Shown: positions 53,918 to 63,113, numbered from the stretch's first letter. The stretch: DNA of 64,000 nt from G965222535 sp965222535 (GCA_965222535.1 OZ244957.1:2542001-2606000), one strand, 5' to 3'. Notes: generated from the letters alone by a model not told the origin. Program-made: numbers and translations.

Positions 53918-56080
53918 TTATAGTTTTCCATAGTAGCCTTCTTTCAGTGCATCGAACAAATTAGCCGCCGTATGGACCTCGCCTTCATACGCTATCTCTT
54001 CATTGCCGCGTGCCTTGACGACACTGCCGTCAGCGAGTTCAAAGCAATACACGGTGTTGTCAAGGTCGGCTTTGTTGACCAACACCCCTTGAAAGACTTG
54101 TGGGTTAAAGCGAAACGTTGTGCAGCCCTTGAGACCCTTCTTATAGGCATCGTAGTAAATCCCCTTAAAATCAGCGTAAGGGAAGTCAGTCGGAATATTC
54201 GCCGTTTTTGATATGGATGAATCGACCCACTGCTGCGCCGCCGCTTGGATAGCGACATGCTGTTGCGGCGTCGTCTGCTCGGCACTGACAAAGTAATCCG
54301 GCAAGGGCTGCTTGCTGGCGTCGGTCAGCGTCTCGCCGCCATCCACCAGCGCACGGTAGGCTAACAACTCATACGAGTACACTTCCAACTGCTCTTTGGT
54401 CTTGCGCCCCTTCGATATCACATTGCGCAGGTAATAATGTGAAAACGACGGCTCAATGCCGTTGCTGGCGTTGTTGGCCAGCGACAACGAAATCGTTCCG
54501 GTAGGCGCGATCGAGGTATGGTGGGTGAAGCGCGAACCGTGTTTTTCGATCGCCTTGACTAACGCTTTATCGACCTTGGCAACACGCTGCATGTAGCGGC
54601 TGTAGCGCGCCAGCAACACCCGACCGGGTACGCGATCGCCCAGCTTGTACCCATCAGCGCACATTTCTGGGCGGCTCGCAAGCATCGCCTCAGTCACCTC
54701 AAATTCCTGCGACAAGACAGGCGCTGGACCTTTTTCTTTAGCCAACTGAACGCCTACTTCCCAGCCGGTCAGCGCCATAACGCGCGTTACTTCCTCGGTG
54801 AACTGGAGGGATCCCTCAGAGCCATAAGGGATGCGCAGCATTGTCAGCGCAGAGCCCAATCCCAGATACCCCATGCCGTGCCGTCGCTTGGTCTCCAACT
54901 CGTGCTTTTGCTTGGCCAGCGGCAAGCCATCAATACCGATGACATTGTCCAGCATGCGCGTGAAGGTCGTGACCGTATCACGATAGCTGCGCCAGTCAAA
55001 ACTTGCCGAATCGGTAAATGGATTGAGCACGTATTGGGTCAGATTAATCGAGCCAAGAAGGCATGCGCCATACGGCGGCAGCGGCTGCTCGCCGCAGGGG
55101 TTGGTTGCCCGGATGGTTTCGCAGAACCAGTTATTATTCTGCTCATTGACGGCGTCGATCAGGATAAACCCGGGTTCAGCAAAGTCGTAGGTGGATTGCA
55201 TAATGGCGTCCCAGATCTGTTGCGCTGGAACCCGTGAATGCACCCGACAAGCGACCTGGGCGTGCTCGTTTTTGATATAGCCGTCATCGTTTGAGCGCTT
55301 GCGCCATACTACCTCATCGCACGCTGTCAGTCGCGCTAGGTCGCTTTCACTCAGTTCGTCCTGCTTAATCGGGAAGATCAGCGGCCAATCGCGCCCTTGC
55401 TCGACTGCTTCCATGAACTCCGTGGTGATCAGCAACGACAGATTGAATTGCCGCAACCGGCCATCCTCGCGCTTGACGCGAATGAAATCGAGGATATCTG
55501 GATGGTCAACGTCAAATGTGCCCATTTGAGCGCCGCGCCGTCCTCCTGCCGATGACACCGTGGAGCACATGCGATCGTAGATATCCATGAACGACAAGGG
55601 GCCCGAGGTGTGAGCACCGGCACCCGCTACGTAAGAATCTTTCGGCCGCAAAGTAGAGAAATCGTAGCCTATGCCACAGCCGGCCTTCAGTGTCAAACCA
55701 GCCTCATGCAGCTTGGTTAAAATCCCGTCCATCGAATCAGGAATGGTGCCTGAGACGGTACAATTAATCATTGATGCGGCAGGCTTCAGGGTACCGGCAC
55801 CGGCGTTTGAGACGATGCGGCCGGCGGGGATCGCGCCCTTGCGCAGAGCGGTCAGGAAGCGCTCATACCAAAGTTCGCGCTTGTCTTTTGGTTCCCTGTC
55901 CGCTAACGCTTTGGCGACCCGCTTATAGGTGTCATCGATCGTTTGATCGACCGCTGTTCCGTCCTTTTTTCTAAGGCGGTACTTTTCATTCCACATCTTC
56001 TCGGCAGCGGGTTGCAGTGGTACTTTCGGTGATAACGCCGGCAGGATACTGATAATCGAAGAGGGGGCTTTTGATGACAT
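53918..56080 (-). CDS. nrdJa: Adenosylcobalamin-dependent ribonucleotide reductase, NrdJa (catalytic subunit)
   Basis: A 720-aa class II enzyme that makes deoxyribonucleotides with or without oxygen, using coenzyme B12. INCTVSGTIPDSMDGI holds the first redox Cys, the active-site N-x-C-x-E triad is in RATNPCGEQPLPPYGACLLGSIN, and HHTSIAPTGTISLSLANNASNGIEPSF is the phosphate-binding loop. The missing tail is in NrdJb. ATG 56080 follows a leader with a strong hairpin. Confidence 0.94.
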   Translation of the reverse strand: MSSKAPSSIISILPALSPKVPLQPAAEKMWNEKYRLRKKDGTAVDQTIDDTYKRVAKALADREPKDKRELWYERFLTALRKGAIPAGRIVSNAGAGTLKPAASMINCTVSGTIPDSMDGILTKLHEAGLTLKAGCGIGYDFSTLRPKDSYVAGAGAHTSGPLSFMDIYDRMCSTVSSAGGRRGAQMGTFDVDHPDILDFIRVKREDGRLRQFNLSLLITTEFMEAVEQGRDWPLIFPIKQDELSESDLARLTACDEVVWRKRSNDDGYIKNEHAQVACRVHSRVPAQQIWDAIMQSTYDFAEPGFILIDAVNEQNNNWFCETIRATNPCGEQPLPPYGACLLGSINLTQYVLNPFTDSASFDWRSYRDTVTTFTRMLDNVIGIDGLPLAKQKHELETKRRHGMGYLGLGSALTMLRIPYGSEGSLQFTEEVTRVMALTGWEVGVQLAKEKGPAPVLSQEFEVTEAMLASRPEMCADGYKLGDRVPGRVLLARYSRYMQRVAKVDKALVKAIEKHGSRFTHHTSIAPTGTISLSLANNASNGIEPSFSHYYLRNVISKGRKTKEQLEVYSYELLAYRALVDGGETLTDASKQPLPDYFVSAEQTTPQQHVAIQAAAQQWVDSSISKTANIPTDFPYADFKGIYYDAYKKGLKGCTTFRFNPQVFQGVLVNKADLDNTVYCFELADGSVVKARGNEEIAYEGEVHTAANLFDALKEGYYGKL

Positions 56081-56188
56081 ATGCTAACCGTTTTGTCAAG
56101 CAGAGAGGTGCAAATGGCTCTTTCTGTAGAGTCATTGCAGCCTCAGTGCAGAGCGTCATTTGAGCAGAAAAAAGAGGGGCTTGCTGCG

Positions 56189-56230
56189 AGGGCGCTATCA
56201 TGCGCCCTGAAGGGTGCATGATAGCGCCCT
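56189..56230. promoter_or_regulatory. 19-bp stem hairpin upstream of nrdJa
   Basis: Arms AGGGCGCTATCATGCGCCC (56189-56207) and GGGTGCATGATAGCGCCCT (56212-56230) pair with one G-T position around a TGAA loop. It ends about 108 bases before the nrdJa start. No T-run follows directly on either strand, so it is not a standard terminator. It differs from the dispersed hairpins. A role in nrdJ control is only inferred. Confidence 0.55.
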
Positions 56231-56429
56231 GTGGCTATTAGTGGTATATAACTTTTCTGATGGGGGGGGGTAGCGGGAATGAAAATGATTATAAATCAGC
56301 AACTTACGTTACAGGCAGTCGCTTCCCTTCCCTCAAGCCTCTGTCCTAGCACAGCCTTGGTTTTTTGACATAGCCTGTGCATTTTGCTTCGTTGGATGCT
56401 CTGAAAGAACTTGGGCGGGGTTTCTGGGA

Positions 56430-56860
56430 TCTTTAATATTTTTAATCCTGAGACCATCAAAGGGAATAAGGAGGGTAAAGACGTTGGTATTGGGTGAAGC
56501 CTGCTATTGGCAATGCGCCGATGTATCGGAGAAGATGAACCCTCCAGCGGTAATTTCATGGTGCCGCTGACCGCTCTATGCCGGCCAGCGAACGAAGCGC
56601 CGTTAGGCGCACCAAATAAAAAATAAAAAAACATAGGCGTGTTTAGCACCCCTAAACGCGGTACTCCCTTCCCCCAAGCCCCTAACCCCAGTACCTCCTG
56701 CGCCCTCGCCTCGACGCCGTGCTGGCCTCGGGCTTCGGGTAAGGCTCTGGGGATGTGGCTTCGGGCGGGTACTCTGGTATAGTGGCAACTCTATCTGTCG
56801 CTGCTCTTTTTCACCCTTCCCCCCATACACTACTTTCAGCTATAGCGCATTGCGAGAGCA
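56430..56860. repeat. Family A element with collapsed palindrome and an IS256-end-like tail
   Basis: TTTAATATTTTTAATCCTGAGACCATCAAAGGG (about 56431) is the palindrome region with its centre lost. AATAAGGAGGGTAAAGACG, the family A core (about 56545-56610), and GGCGTGTTTAGCACCCCTAAACGC with CCCTTCCCCCAAGCCCC follow. Bases 56798-56852 (CGCTGCTCTTTTTCACCC, CATACACTACTTTCAGCTATAG) match the right inverted repeat of the IS256 copy. Bases about 56285-56330 hold a family B fragment. The stretch lies upstream of the bicupin gene. Confidence 0.7.
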
Positions 56861-56862
56861 CC

Positions 56863-57927
56863 ATGCTTGCTTTTGACAAAGACCAGCAGCAGTTACTGGA
56901 TCCCCTCGAGCGCTTGCGGGGAAAGCTGATGCTCGATTGCCCGATCGAGGTGTTGGAGCAATACGAGGCAGCATACAAGCGCACCTTGTCAGCATTGTTC
57001 GCACAGCCGATGAGCGCGGCGCTGGCGGCGGCAATAGCGAATTTTCAGAAGCAAATAAATTGGCTGTTGAAGTACAAATCGTATGCGATAAAGGCCTCTA
57101 ATCCTTTGGGGTATTCGATATTTCTGCAAAACCCTGGAGAAGGCTTCAGCTTTCAGCAGCATACTCAGCACAAGCTGGAGGTCTTCCATATTCTTGAAGT
57201 GCTCGCCGGTGGCTTTGTGTTTATTTGTGATTTTGCCAAGTGGCGCGAGGTGTATCAGCCACAGGCCTTTGCCGCTTGGTTAGCCGGTGCTGCGGATGCG
57301 CGCTATGAGCGTTATAGATACCGTCCGTTGCCGGGTGACGTATTCATCATCGATCAACTAAATACGGTGCATACCGTGCTCGGTTGTGTTTTGGAAGAAT
57401 ACGCAACGGTTTCGACCGACATGGTTGACCGGCTATACGATCAGAATAAGCACAAGGTTATCCCGCCACAGTTTTGTCGCGAATACGCTCTGCAAAAGAT
57501 CCAAGCGATCCAGCCGCCGGCGAAAAATCGACTGATCTATCAGCAGCATGATACTTGGATCGATGAAGAGCTGGAGGGAAAACCGATCAAGGGTGGGACG
57601 ATTACCCAACTGGCGTCCTTGCCGCAGTTGACAGCCGCCCGAATGACGCTCAAAAGCCACGCTGGCACGGATTTTTTCCCAACCCGAAATCGTGCGCTGT
57701 CGGTCTTTGTAACCGCTGGCAGAGGCGAGATCAGACTCGCAGATGCAGATGCAGAGGCGCGCTCAACCGCTCCCGAGCCACCGTGCCACCGTGTTGAGCT
57801 GTCGCGTGGCGACAATGTGTTGTTGGCACCGGGGATCCACTTCGCCATCCAGAATACCGCCGAGCTCTGCCTCGAGGTGTCGCTACACAGTATTGCGGCA
57901 GATACCGCGTTTGCTAAGCAAGCGTGA
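56863..57927 (+). CDS. Bicupin-like protein of unknown function
   Basis: A 354-aa protein from ATG 56863. An N-terminal helical region (about 1-75) is followed by one cupin (QHKLEVFHILEVLAGGFVFICD and PLPGDVFIIDQLNTVHTVLGCVLEEYATVSTDMVDRLYD) and a second beta domain (ARMTLKSHAGTDFFPTRNRALSVFVTAGRGEIRLAD, SRGDNVLLAPGIHFAIQNTAELCLEVSLH). The layout resembles bicupins related to mannose-6-phosphate isomerase, but the usual metal His pattern is only partly visible. No function can be given. Confidence 0.65.
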   Translation: MLAFDKDQQQLLDPLERLRGKLMLDCPIEVLEQYEAAYKRTLSALFAQPMSAALAAAIANFQKQINWLLKYKSYAIKASNPLGYSIFLQNPGEGFSFQQHTQHKLEVFHILEVLAGGFVFICDFAKWREVYQPQAFAAWLAGAADARYERYRYRPLPGDVFIIDQLNTVHTVLGCVLEEYATVSTDMVDRLYDQNKHKVIPPQFCREYALQKIQAIQPPAKNRLIYQQHDTWIDEELEGKPIKGGTITQLASLPQLTAARMTLKSHAGTDFFPTRNRALSVFVTAGRGEIRLADADAEARSTAPEPPCHRVELSRGDNVLLAPGIHFAIQNTAELCLEVSLHSIAADTAFAKQA

Positions 57928-58035
57928 TGCTCGTCTAGCCGCCAAGCGAGTGTCCCGCGCGGGATTATACTCCAATACGAGGGGCGATAAGGGATCGCGG
58001 CAGGGAAGGGAAGGGTGTTCCCCATCGCTGCCGTC

Positions 58036-59532
58036 TCAACCACGGTTGCGTTGGCGCATTTCGAGGATCAGAGCGGTGCGGCGCTCGTGCAGTTGCTGCT
58101 CAAGGCCGACCGGGTAGACGTGGGGGTTGACGAAGCGTCGGATCGCTGGATGCAGGCGCTGCAGTTGTTGTTGTGCATAATCGCGTATGGCGCTGACAGC
58201 AGGGGAGGTATAGGTCGGTTCCCCGTGGCGGAAGATGGGCTGCAGCAATGGCGTGGTATCGATCCCGCGAGGTAGGGTGTGGCGTTTGGTGTGATCCAGC
58301 GGATCGACCATCGTCAGCGTACGGTGCGCCGCTGGGGGGCGGTTTTCATCGAAGATGAGATCGGCGAGCATCGTGCCGTTGTCCCCGCAGCGCCATACTT
58401 GCAGCAGACCGGGGATGGTGTTTTTGATCGCCTGCTCGGAGATTTTGATGCGATCTTCAAATTCTCCGCGGGGATTGCGGATCGCGCTCAGCTTATAGAC
58501 TCCGCCGAGTGAGGGTTGATCGTATGCAGTTATCAAGCGATTCCCTACGCCCCAGACATCGATGCGAGCCCCCTGACGTTTCAGGCTTTCGATAACGATC
58601 TCGTCGAGGTCATTGCCGGCGATGATTTTGGTGTCGCTGAAGCCAGCCGCATCCAGCATTTGGCGCGCTTTGATGCTTAGGTAGGCCAGATCACCAGAAT
58701 CGAGGCGGATGCCGCTCAGTTGGAGGTTGCGTTGGCGCATCTTGGCAGCGATGTGGATGGCATTGCGCACCCCTTCGATCGAATCGTAGGTATCAACCAG
58801 AAACACGCAGTTGCTGGGGAAAGCGTCGGCATAGGCTGAAAACGCCTCGCGTTCGCTGGCGAAACTCATGACCCACGAATGGGCATGGGTGCCGCGCAGC
58901 GGAATACCGTACAGTTTGCCGGCGAGGACATTGCTGGTGCTGCTGCAACCGCCGACATGCGCCGCTCGGCTGGCGGTAACGCCGCCGTTGATCCCATGCG
59001 CACGGCGTAAGCCGAATTCCATCACCGCATCACCGCTGGCTGCTTGAACGACGCGCGCCGCCTTGGTGGCGATCAAGGTCTGGAAATTGATGAGGTTCAG
59101 CAACGCCGTCTCTAACAACTGGCATTGCATGATCGGGCCGCGCACGCGCAGGATCGGTTGGTGAGGGAATATGATGCTGCCTTCAATCACGGCGTCAACA
59201 TCACAGCACAGGCGCACGTGCTTCAGGACGCGCAGAAAATCGGCACGGAACAGCGGACTCTGATCGGGGTTGCGCAGGCTCGCGAGATAATCTAGGTCGT
59301 CTTCATGGTATTGGAAATGGCTGATATAGTCGATGACCGAAGCCAGTCCACAGGCGATCGCATAGCCGCCGCCAAAGGGATTGCTGCGAAACGACAGGTG
59401 AAATACCGCTTCGCGCTCAGACAGCCCCGAGACCCAATACCCGGCGGCCATTGTTAACTGGTATAGATCCGTCAACAATGTCAGCGAATGAGGAGAACTG
59501 GCGTTCAGTGTTTCTGAAGGGGTATTTGGCAT
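58036..59532 (-). CDS. pncB: Nicotinate phosphoribosyltransferase
   Basis: Salvages nicotinate to nicotinate mononucleotide with PRPP and ATP. TDLYQLTMAAGYWVSGLSEREAVFHLSFRSNPFGGGYAIACGL is the typical start, EFGLRRAHGINGGVTASRAAHVGGCSSTSNVLAGKLYGIPLRGTHAHSWVMSF holds the catalytic His region, and IRLDSGDLA the PRPP-linked motif. At 498 aa it belongs to the longer PncB2-like branch. Together with nadD it makes a possible NAD salvage route. Confidence 0.93.
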   Translation of the reverse strand: MPNTPSETLNASSPHSLTLLTDLYQLTMAAGYWVSGLSEREAVFHLSFRSNPFGGGYAIACGLASVIDYISHFQYHEDDLDYLASLRNPDQSPLFRADFLRVLKHVRLCCDVDAVIEGSIIFPHQPILRVRGPIMQCQLLETALLNLINFQTLIATKAARVVQAASGDAVMEFGLRRAHGINGGVTASRAAHVGGCSSTSNVLAGKLYGIPLRGTHAHSWVMSFASEREAFSAYADAFPSNCVFLVDTYDSIEGVRNAIHIAAKMRQRNLQLSGIRLDSGDLAYLSIKARQMLDAAGFSDTKIIAGNDLDEIVIESLKRQGARIDVWGVGNRLITAYDQPSLGGVYKLSAIRNPRGEFEDRIKISEQAIKNTIPGLLQVWRCGDNGTMLADLIFDENRPPAAHRTLTMVDPLDHTKRHTLPRGIDTTPLLQPIFRHGEPTYTSPAVSAIRDYAQQQLQRLHPAIRRFVNPHVYPVGLEQQLHERRTALILEMRQRNRG

Positions 59533-59534
59533 TT

Positions 59535-59770
59535 TAAGTTAATGGAACCTCGAAAAAATCTGAAATAGGATGGGAGCTTGGGGAATGGGTGCTATGAGAT
59601 ATTTCGTAAGCCATTGATTAATAAACCATTCCCTTCCCTTCTCCTAATATAACACCGGGCACCTTGAAAAACCTTGAAAGGGATGGGGGTTTGAGGGAAG
59701 TGATATGAACACCGGTAACGTAAGCCGTTGATTTATAACCCTTTCCACAATAGTCAAGCCCCAGAGGTAA
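59535..59770. repeat. Two tandem family B elements upstream of pncB
   Basis: The first (59537-59640) reads GGAACCTCGAAAAAATC, GGATGGGAGCTTGGGGAATGG and CGTAAGCCATTGATTAATAAACC. The second (59655-59765) reads GGCACCTTGAAAAACCTTG, GGGATGGGGGTTTGAGGGAAG, ACGTAAGCCGTTGATTTATA and CACAATAGTCAAGCCCC. The two have the same block order. Confidence 0.7.
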
Positions 59771-59856
59771 AAACCGTGTACCGGCACAGAGTGGCTTTGG
59801 TGACTTTGGCGGTGCAGGCAGCCCATCTGGACTTAAAGACAAGCCCGGGGCGGGTG

Positions 59857-60642
59857 CTAAAGTCCGGCGCACAGGTAGCCGCCGTCAACCGTGATGGTTG
59901 ATCCGGTCATGTATTGCGATGCATCGGAGGCCAGCAGCAGCAACGCGCCATCGAGGTCGGCAGGGACGCCGAGGCGCTGCTGCGGGATGCGCTGGATCTT
60001 TTTCTGTCCAGCAGCGGTGTTAAAGAAGGTGTCGTTGATGGCGGTGTGGATATAGCCCGGGGCGATGCCATTGACGCGAATGCGGTGGCGCGCAAATTCC
60101 AGCGCCTGGTAGCGCGTCAGCTGCAACAGTCCAGCTTTGGCCGCGCCATAGCTGGACAAGCCGCTTGCCGTCGCGAACGACAGAATCGACAGGATATTGA
60201 TGATGCTGCCGCTGATGCCGGCGGCGACCATGCATTGCGCGGCAGCGGTGGCGACACGCCAAGCGCCGTTGAGGTTGGTGTCGATGACCTGCTGCCAGCG
60301 CGCTTCGGTCAGCTGCAATGCCGCTTCGCTATCGGCGATGCCGGCATTGTTGAGCACCACATTGACCACTCCCAATTGCTGTTCAATGCGCAAAAAAGCG
60401 CTGCGCACGCTGTCACCATCGGTCACATCCATGGCGACCGGGAGCACTTCAGCGCCCGTCTCACGCAACTGCTGCGCCAATTGTACAAGCGCCTGCTCGC
60501 GCCGTGCCGCCACCGCCAGCCGCGCATGGCGGGCCGCCAGAAGTTCGGCGAAATGCCAGCCAAGGCCGCTGGAAGCGCCGGTTATCAGTACCGTTTTTCC
60601 ACGTACCGAGAACAATTCCTCGGAGTGCAGATCAGCGCTCAT
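59857..60642 (-). CDS. Short-chain dehydrogenase/reductase
   Basis: A 261-aa classical SDR. TGASSGLG is at residues 21-28, MDVTDGDS at 71-78, NNAG at 98-101, and the catalytic tetrad includes N124, Ser at 152 or 153, Y165 and K169 (SSYGAAKAG). VNGIAPGYIHTAI and the C-terminal GSTITVDGGYLCAGL are family hallmarks. The substrate is unknown. A similar-length frame on the other strand is a shadow. Confidence 0.9.
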   Translation of the reverse strand: MSADLHSEELFSVRGKTVLITGASSGLGWHFAELLAARHARLAVAARREQALVQLAQQLRETGAEVLPVAMDVTDGDSVRSAFLRIEQQLGVVNVVLNNAGIADSEAALQLTEARWQQVIDTNLNGAWRVATAAAQCMVAAGISGSIINILSILSFATASGLSSYGAAKAGLLQLTRYQALEFARHRIRVNGIAPGYIHTAINDTFFNTAAGQKKIQRIPQQRLGVPADLDGALLLLASDASQYMTGSTITVDGGYLCAGL

Positions 60643-60644
60643 GG

Positions 60645-61103
60645 GAATCTCGAAAAACTGGGGGTTGATGGGAAGGGATTGTTTTAATTTTAATCAGGTG
60701 CGCCACGCGGTGCAAAATGCCCGCTACCAAGTCAGAACCAATCGCCCCGCGGCCCTCTCCCAGAGGGAGAGGGGAGTTCCCACGCACCGTTTGGCAATGC
60801 GTTCAATCAAGCATCTTGAAGGATTACAGGCATATGCGTCAGATAGGGGGACACTGCTTGCCACGTTGTTAGCGCCGCGCATTATCCGCAACTGGTACGT
60901 CGATAGCAAACCTCAAGCTGCGCTGATAGCAAATCTCAAGCTACAATAACACACCTTGAAGCATAGCCGCCCGCTCAATCCGTGGTGAACCGTAGGCGCA
61001 GGTGCAAAACCTGAGCACTTTGCCGGCGCGCTCATTTTCTGCCCCCCCTCGAAAAGCTAGTGAGGTTGGCTTTCGAGGGGGGGGCCTGCATACGTATTCC
61101 GTT
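60645..61103. repeat. Family B fragment and a 13-bp C/G-rich hairpin before the TMTC-like gene
   Basis: GGGAATCTCGAAAAACTGG, TTGATGGGAAGGGATTG and TTAATTTTAATCAGGTGCGCC lie at 60645-60705. A hairpin at about 61042-61083 has arms CCCCCCCTCGAAA and TTTCGAGGGGGGG. The stretch between contains CCCTCTCCCAGAGGGAGAGGG at about 60762-60778, a small palindrome, and nothing coding that I can support. Confidence 0.65.
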
Positions 61104-62780
61104 ATGCCTAAAGCCAAACGTTCCCGCAAGCTGAAGCGTGCCGCCGACGCCGTCCCATCGCGCACGGCCCGGCGTGTGCGCCAACCACGGCGTCTAACGG
61201 GCACCTCGCCGTTACACTTCATCGGCCTGCTGTATGCGCGCCGCGGATGGCAGGGAGCCGCGCTGGTGCTGCTGGTCGTGGGCGGCTATCTGCCGGTGCT
61301 GTCGGCCGGTTTTATCTGGGATGATGCGCTGATTCTCCACTCCGAGGTGTTGCGTCACCCGGACGGGTTATGGTCGATTTGGTTTGATCCTAGGCAAATC
61401 GCACACGAAGTGCATTATTGGCCGGTGGTTTATAGCAGTTTTTGGCTGGAGAATTTGCTATGGGGGCATAATCCCGTTGGCTATCATGTGGTCAACCTGC
61501 TGCTACACACGATCAATGTGCTGCTGGTATGGTGGTTGATGCGACGCTTAGCGGTCGCTGGCGCGTGGTTGGTTGCCGGCGTATTTGCGTTGCATCCGCT
61601 GCATGTCGAGTCGGTGGCTTGGGTTATTGAGCGCAAAGACCTGCTATCGGGCCTGTTTTTCCTCGCTGCGGCGGCAGTTTATGTTGGTGATTACGGGCGT
61701 CGCACGCGCGGCGCTTACTTGCTGACAGCGACGTGTTTGGTATTGGGGATGCTGAGCAAGTCGATCGTGGTCACGCTGCCGTTGTCGTTGTGGCTGCTGC
61801 ACTGGTGGAAGCAGGGGCGGGTGAGCGTGGCGCAAAGCCTGCGGCTGGTGCCGCTGTTATTGCTGGCGCTTGCCATCGCGGGTGCTGATATGTACTATTT
61901 TTACAGCACGGGCAGCGTCATTGGGCTTGATTATACGTGGCTTGAGCGGCTGCTGATCGCCGCCCGTGCGGTGCTGTTCTATCTGGATAAAATTATCTGG
62001 CCGACGCAACTTGCGATCGTCTACCCGTATTGGGATCCCTCGCTCGACAACCCAGTCAACTGGCTGTGCGCCGCCGCTATCTTGCTGCTCATCGGGGCGT
62101 TGTGGGTGTCGCGGCGGCGCATCGGCAGAGGGCCGATGTGTGGGCTGCTGTTCTTCATCATCACGCTGTCGCCGGTGCTCGGTTTTATTGAGCACAGTTT
62201 TATGGCTTTTTCTTTGGTCGCTGACCGCTTTCAGTACCTAGCCGGCATCGGCGTGATAGCCCCGCTGGTAGCGGGCGCGTGGTTATATCTGCCAAAGTGC
62301 TGTGGCGCTTGGGTGCATTTTGCGTGGTGGTCAGCGTGGCAGCAGCGCATTGGTGCTGTGCTGAGCGTTAGCGTACTACTGATCTTGGCGAGCATAACCT
62401 GGCAGCAAAGCACGCTCTATCGACACGATGGGCGCTTCTTCCAGCACATCATAGACCATAACCCAAGCGCCCGTGATGCGCACAAGAACCTCGGCGGCTG
62501 GCTGAGTCAACAGGGACGCAAAGCGGAAGCCTTGACCGCTTACCGGATCGCCGCTGAACAGCAACCACAATCGGCAGTCGATCAGCATAACCTTGGGGTT
62601 GCGCTGTTTCGCATGAGGAAGCCCTTGGAGGCATTGTCGCAATTCCAACTGGCGCTGGAACTGGATGAGGATTTTTCTGCGTCGCGCACCAATCGCGATT
62701 TCCTCCTCCAGCAGCTCCAGAGCGCGCCTCTTCCTCCCTCTTTCCCCAAACCCTCATCCCCAGCAAGGCCTTCGCTTTAA
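61104..62780 (+). CDS. Multi-span membrane protein with C-terminal TPRs (TMTC/protein O-mannosyltransferase-like)
   Basis: A 558-aa protein. A basic N-terminus is followed by about ten hydrophobic segments (residues about 45-450). Hallmarks are FIWDDALILHSE near the N-terminus (the Asp pair of GT-C glycosyltransferases), FALHPLHVESVAWVIERKDLLSGLFFLAA, and YLDKIIWPTQLAIVYPYW. Two to three TPR units follow (about 470-540: DAHKNLGGWLSQQGRKAEALTAYRIA, AVDQHNLGVALFRMRKPLEALSQFQLAL). The last 15 or so residues (LPPSFPKPSSPARPSL) and the stop come from dispersed-repeat sequence. It may glycosylate surface proteins; the substrate is unknown. Confidence 0.8.
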   Translation: MPKAKRSRKLKRAADAVPSRTARRVRQPRRLTGTSPLHFIGLLYARRGWQGAALVLLVVGGYLPVLSAGFIWDDALILHSEVLRHPDGLWSIWFDPRQIAHEVHYWPVVYSSFWLENLLWGHNPVGYHVVNLLLHTINVLLVWWLMRRLAVAGAWLVAGVFALHPLHVESVAWVIERKDLLSGLFFLAAAAVYVGDYGRRTRGAYLLTATCLVLGMLSKSIVVTLPLSLWLLHWWKQGRVSVAQSLRLVPLLLLALAIAGADMYYFYSTGSVIGLDYTWLERLLIAARAVLFYLDKIIWPTQLAIVYPYWDPSLDNPVNWLCAAAILLLIGALWVSRRRIGRGPMCGLLFFIITLSPVLGFIEHSFMAFSLVADRFQYLAGIGVIAPLVAGAWLYLPKCCGAWVHFAWWSAWQQRIGAVLSVSVLLILASITWQQSTLYRHDGRFFQHIIDHNPSARDAHKNLGGWLSQQGRKAEALTAYRIAAEQQPQSAVDQHNLGVALFRMRKPLEALSQFQLALELDEDFSASRTNRDFLLQQLQSAPLPPSFPKPSSPARPSL

Positions 62781-63113
62781 CCTGACAACCTGAAGCCGTG
62801 CGGTTTGCTGCGTTTGATGTTGGGCCTCGGCCTGTGCTTGCGATAGGATTGCGCCGCCGCAGCGCTGTTTGTCCACCGCCCCAGCCAGCACCTGCCGTCG
62901 GTTGGGGGAAACCCCGCGACCGCAGTGCCGCCATGCCGCTAGGTGTGCAGCGTGGTACCGCTTAGCTTATCGTGCGGCTCTTTCCAAGCGCCGCCAAATA
63001 GCCGATAATCCGCTGCGATAGAGAATACGGTGTCAGCCGGCTCGGTTGTTAGCGTTGTGCACAGCGGGGGCGGCGACACGAGTTGCGGGTGTGGATTTCC
63101 AAGGAGAGAGCTA
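62781..63113. other. Intergenic region, nothing definite seen
   Basis: No gene, palindrome or full dispersed element could be supported here. A GGTTGGGGGAAACCCC stretch at about 62899 resembles a repeat fragment. The frames on the minus strand look like shadows. The promoter of the next gene must lie within it. Confidence 0.4.

Noticed and set aside
56081..56295. Cobalamin riboswitch upstream of nrdJa
   Set aside because: No B12-box-like sequence or multi-stem fold was recognised, only one simple hairpin.
59914..60687. 257-codon plus-strand frame opposite the SDR gene
   Set aside because: It is antisense to a clear SDR, shows no domain pattern and is typical of shadow frames in GC-rich genes.
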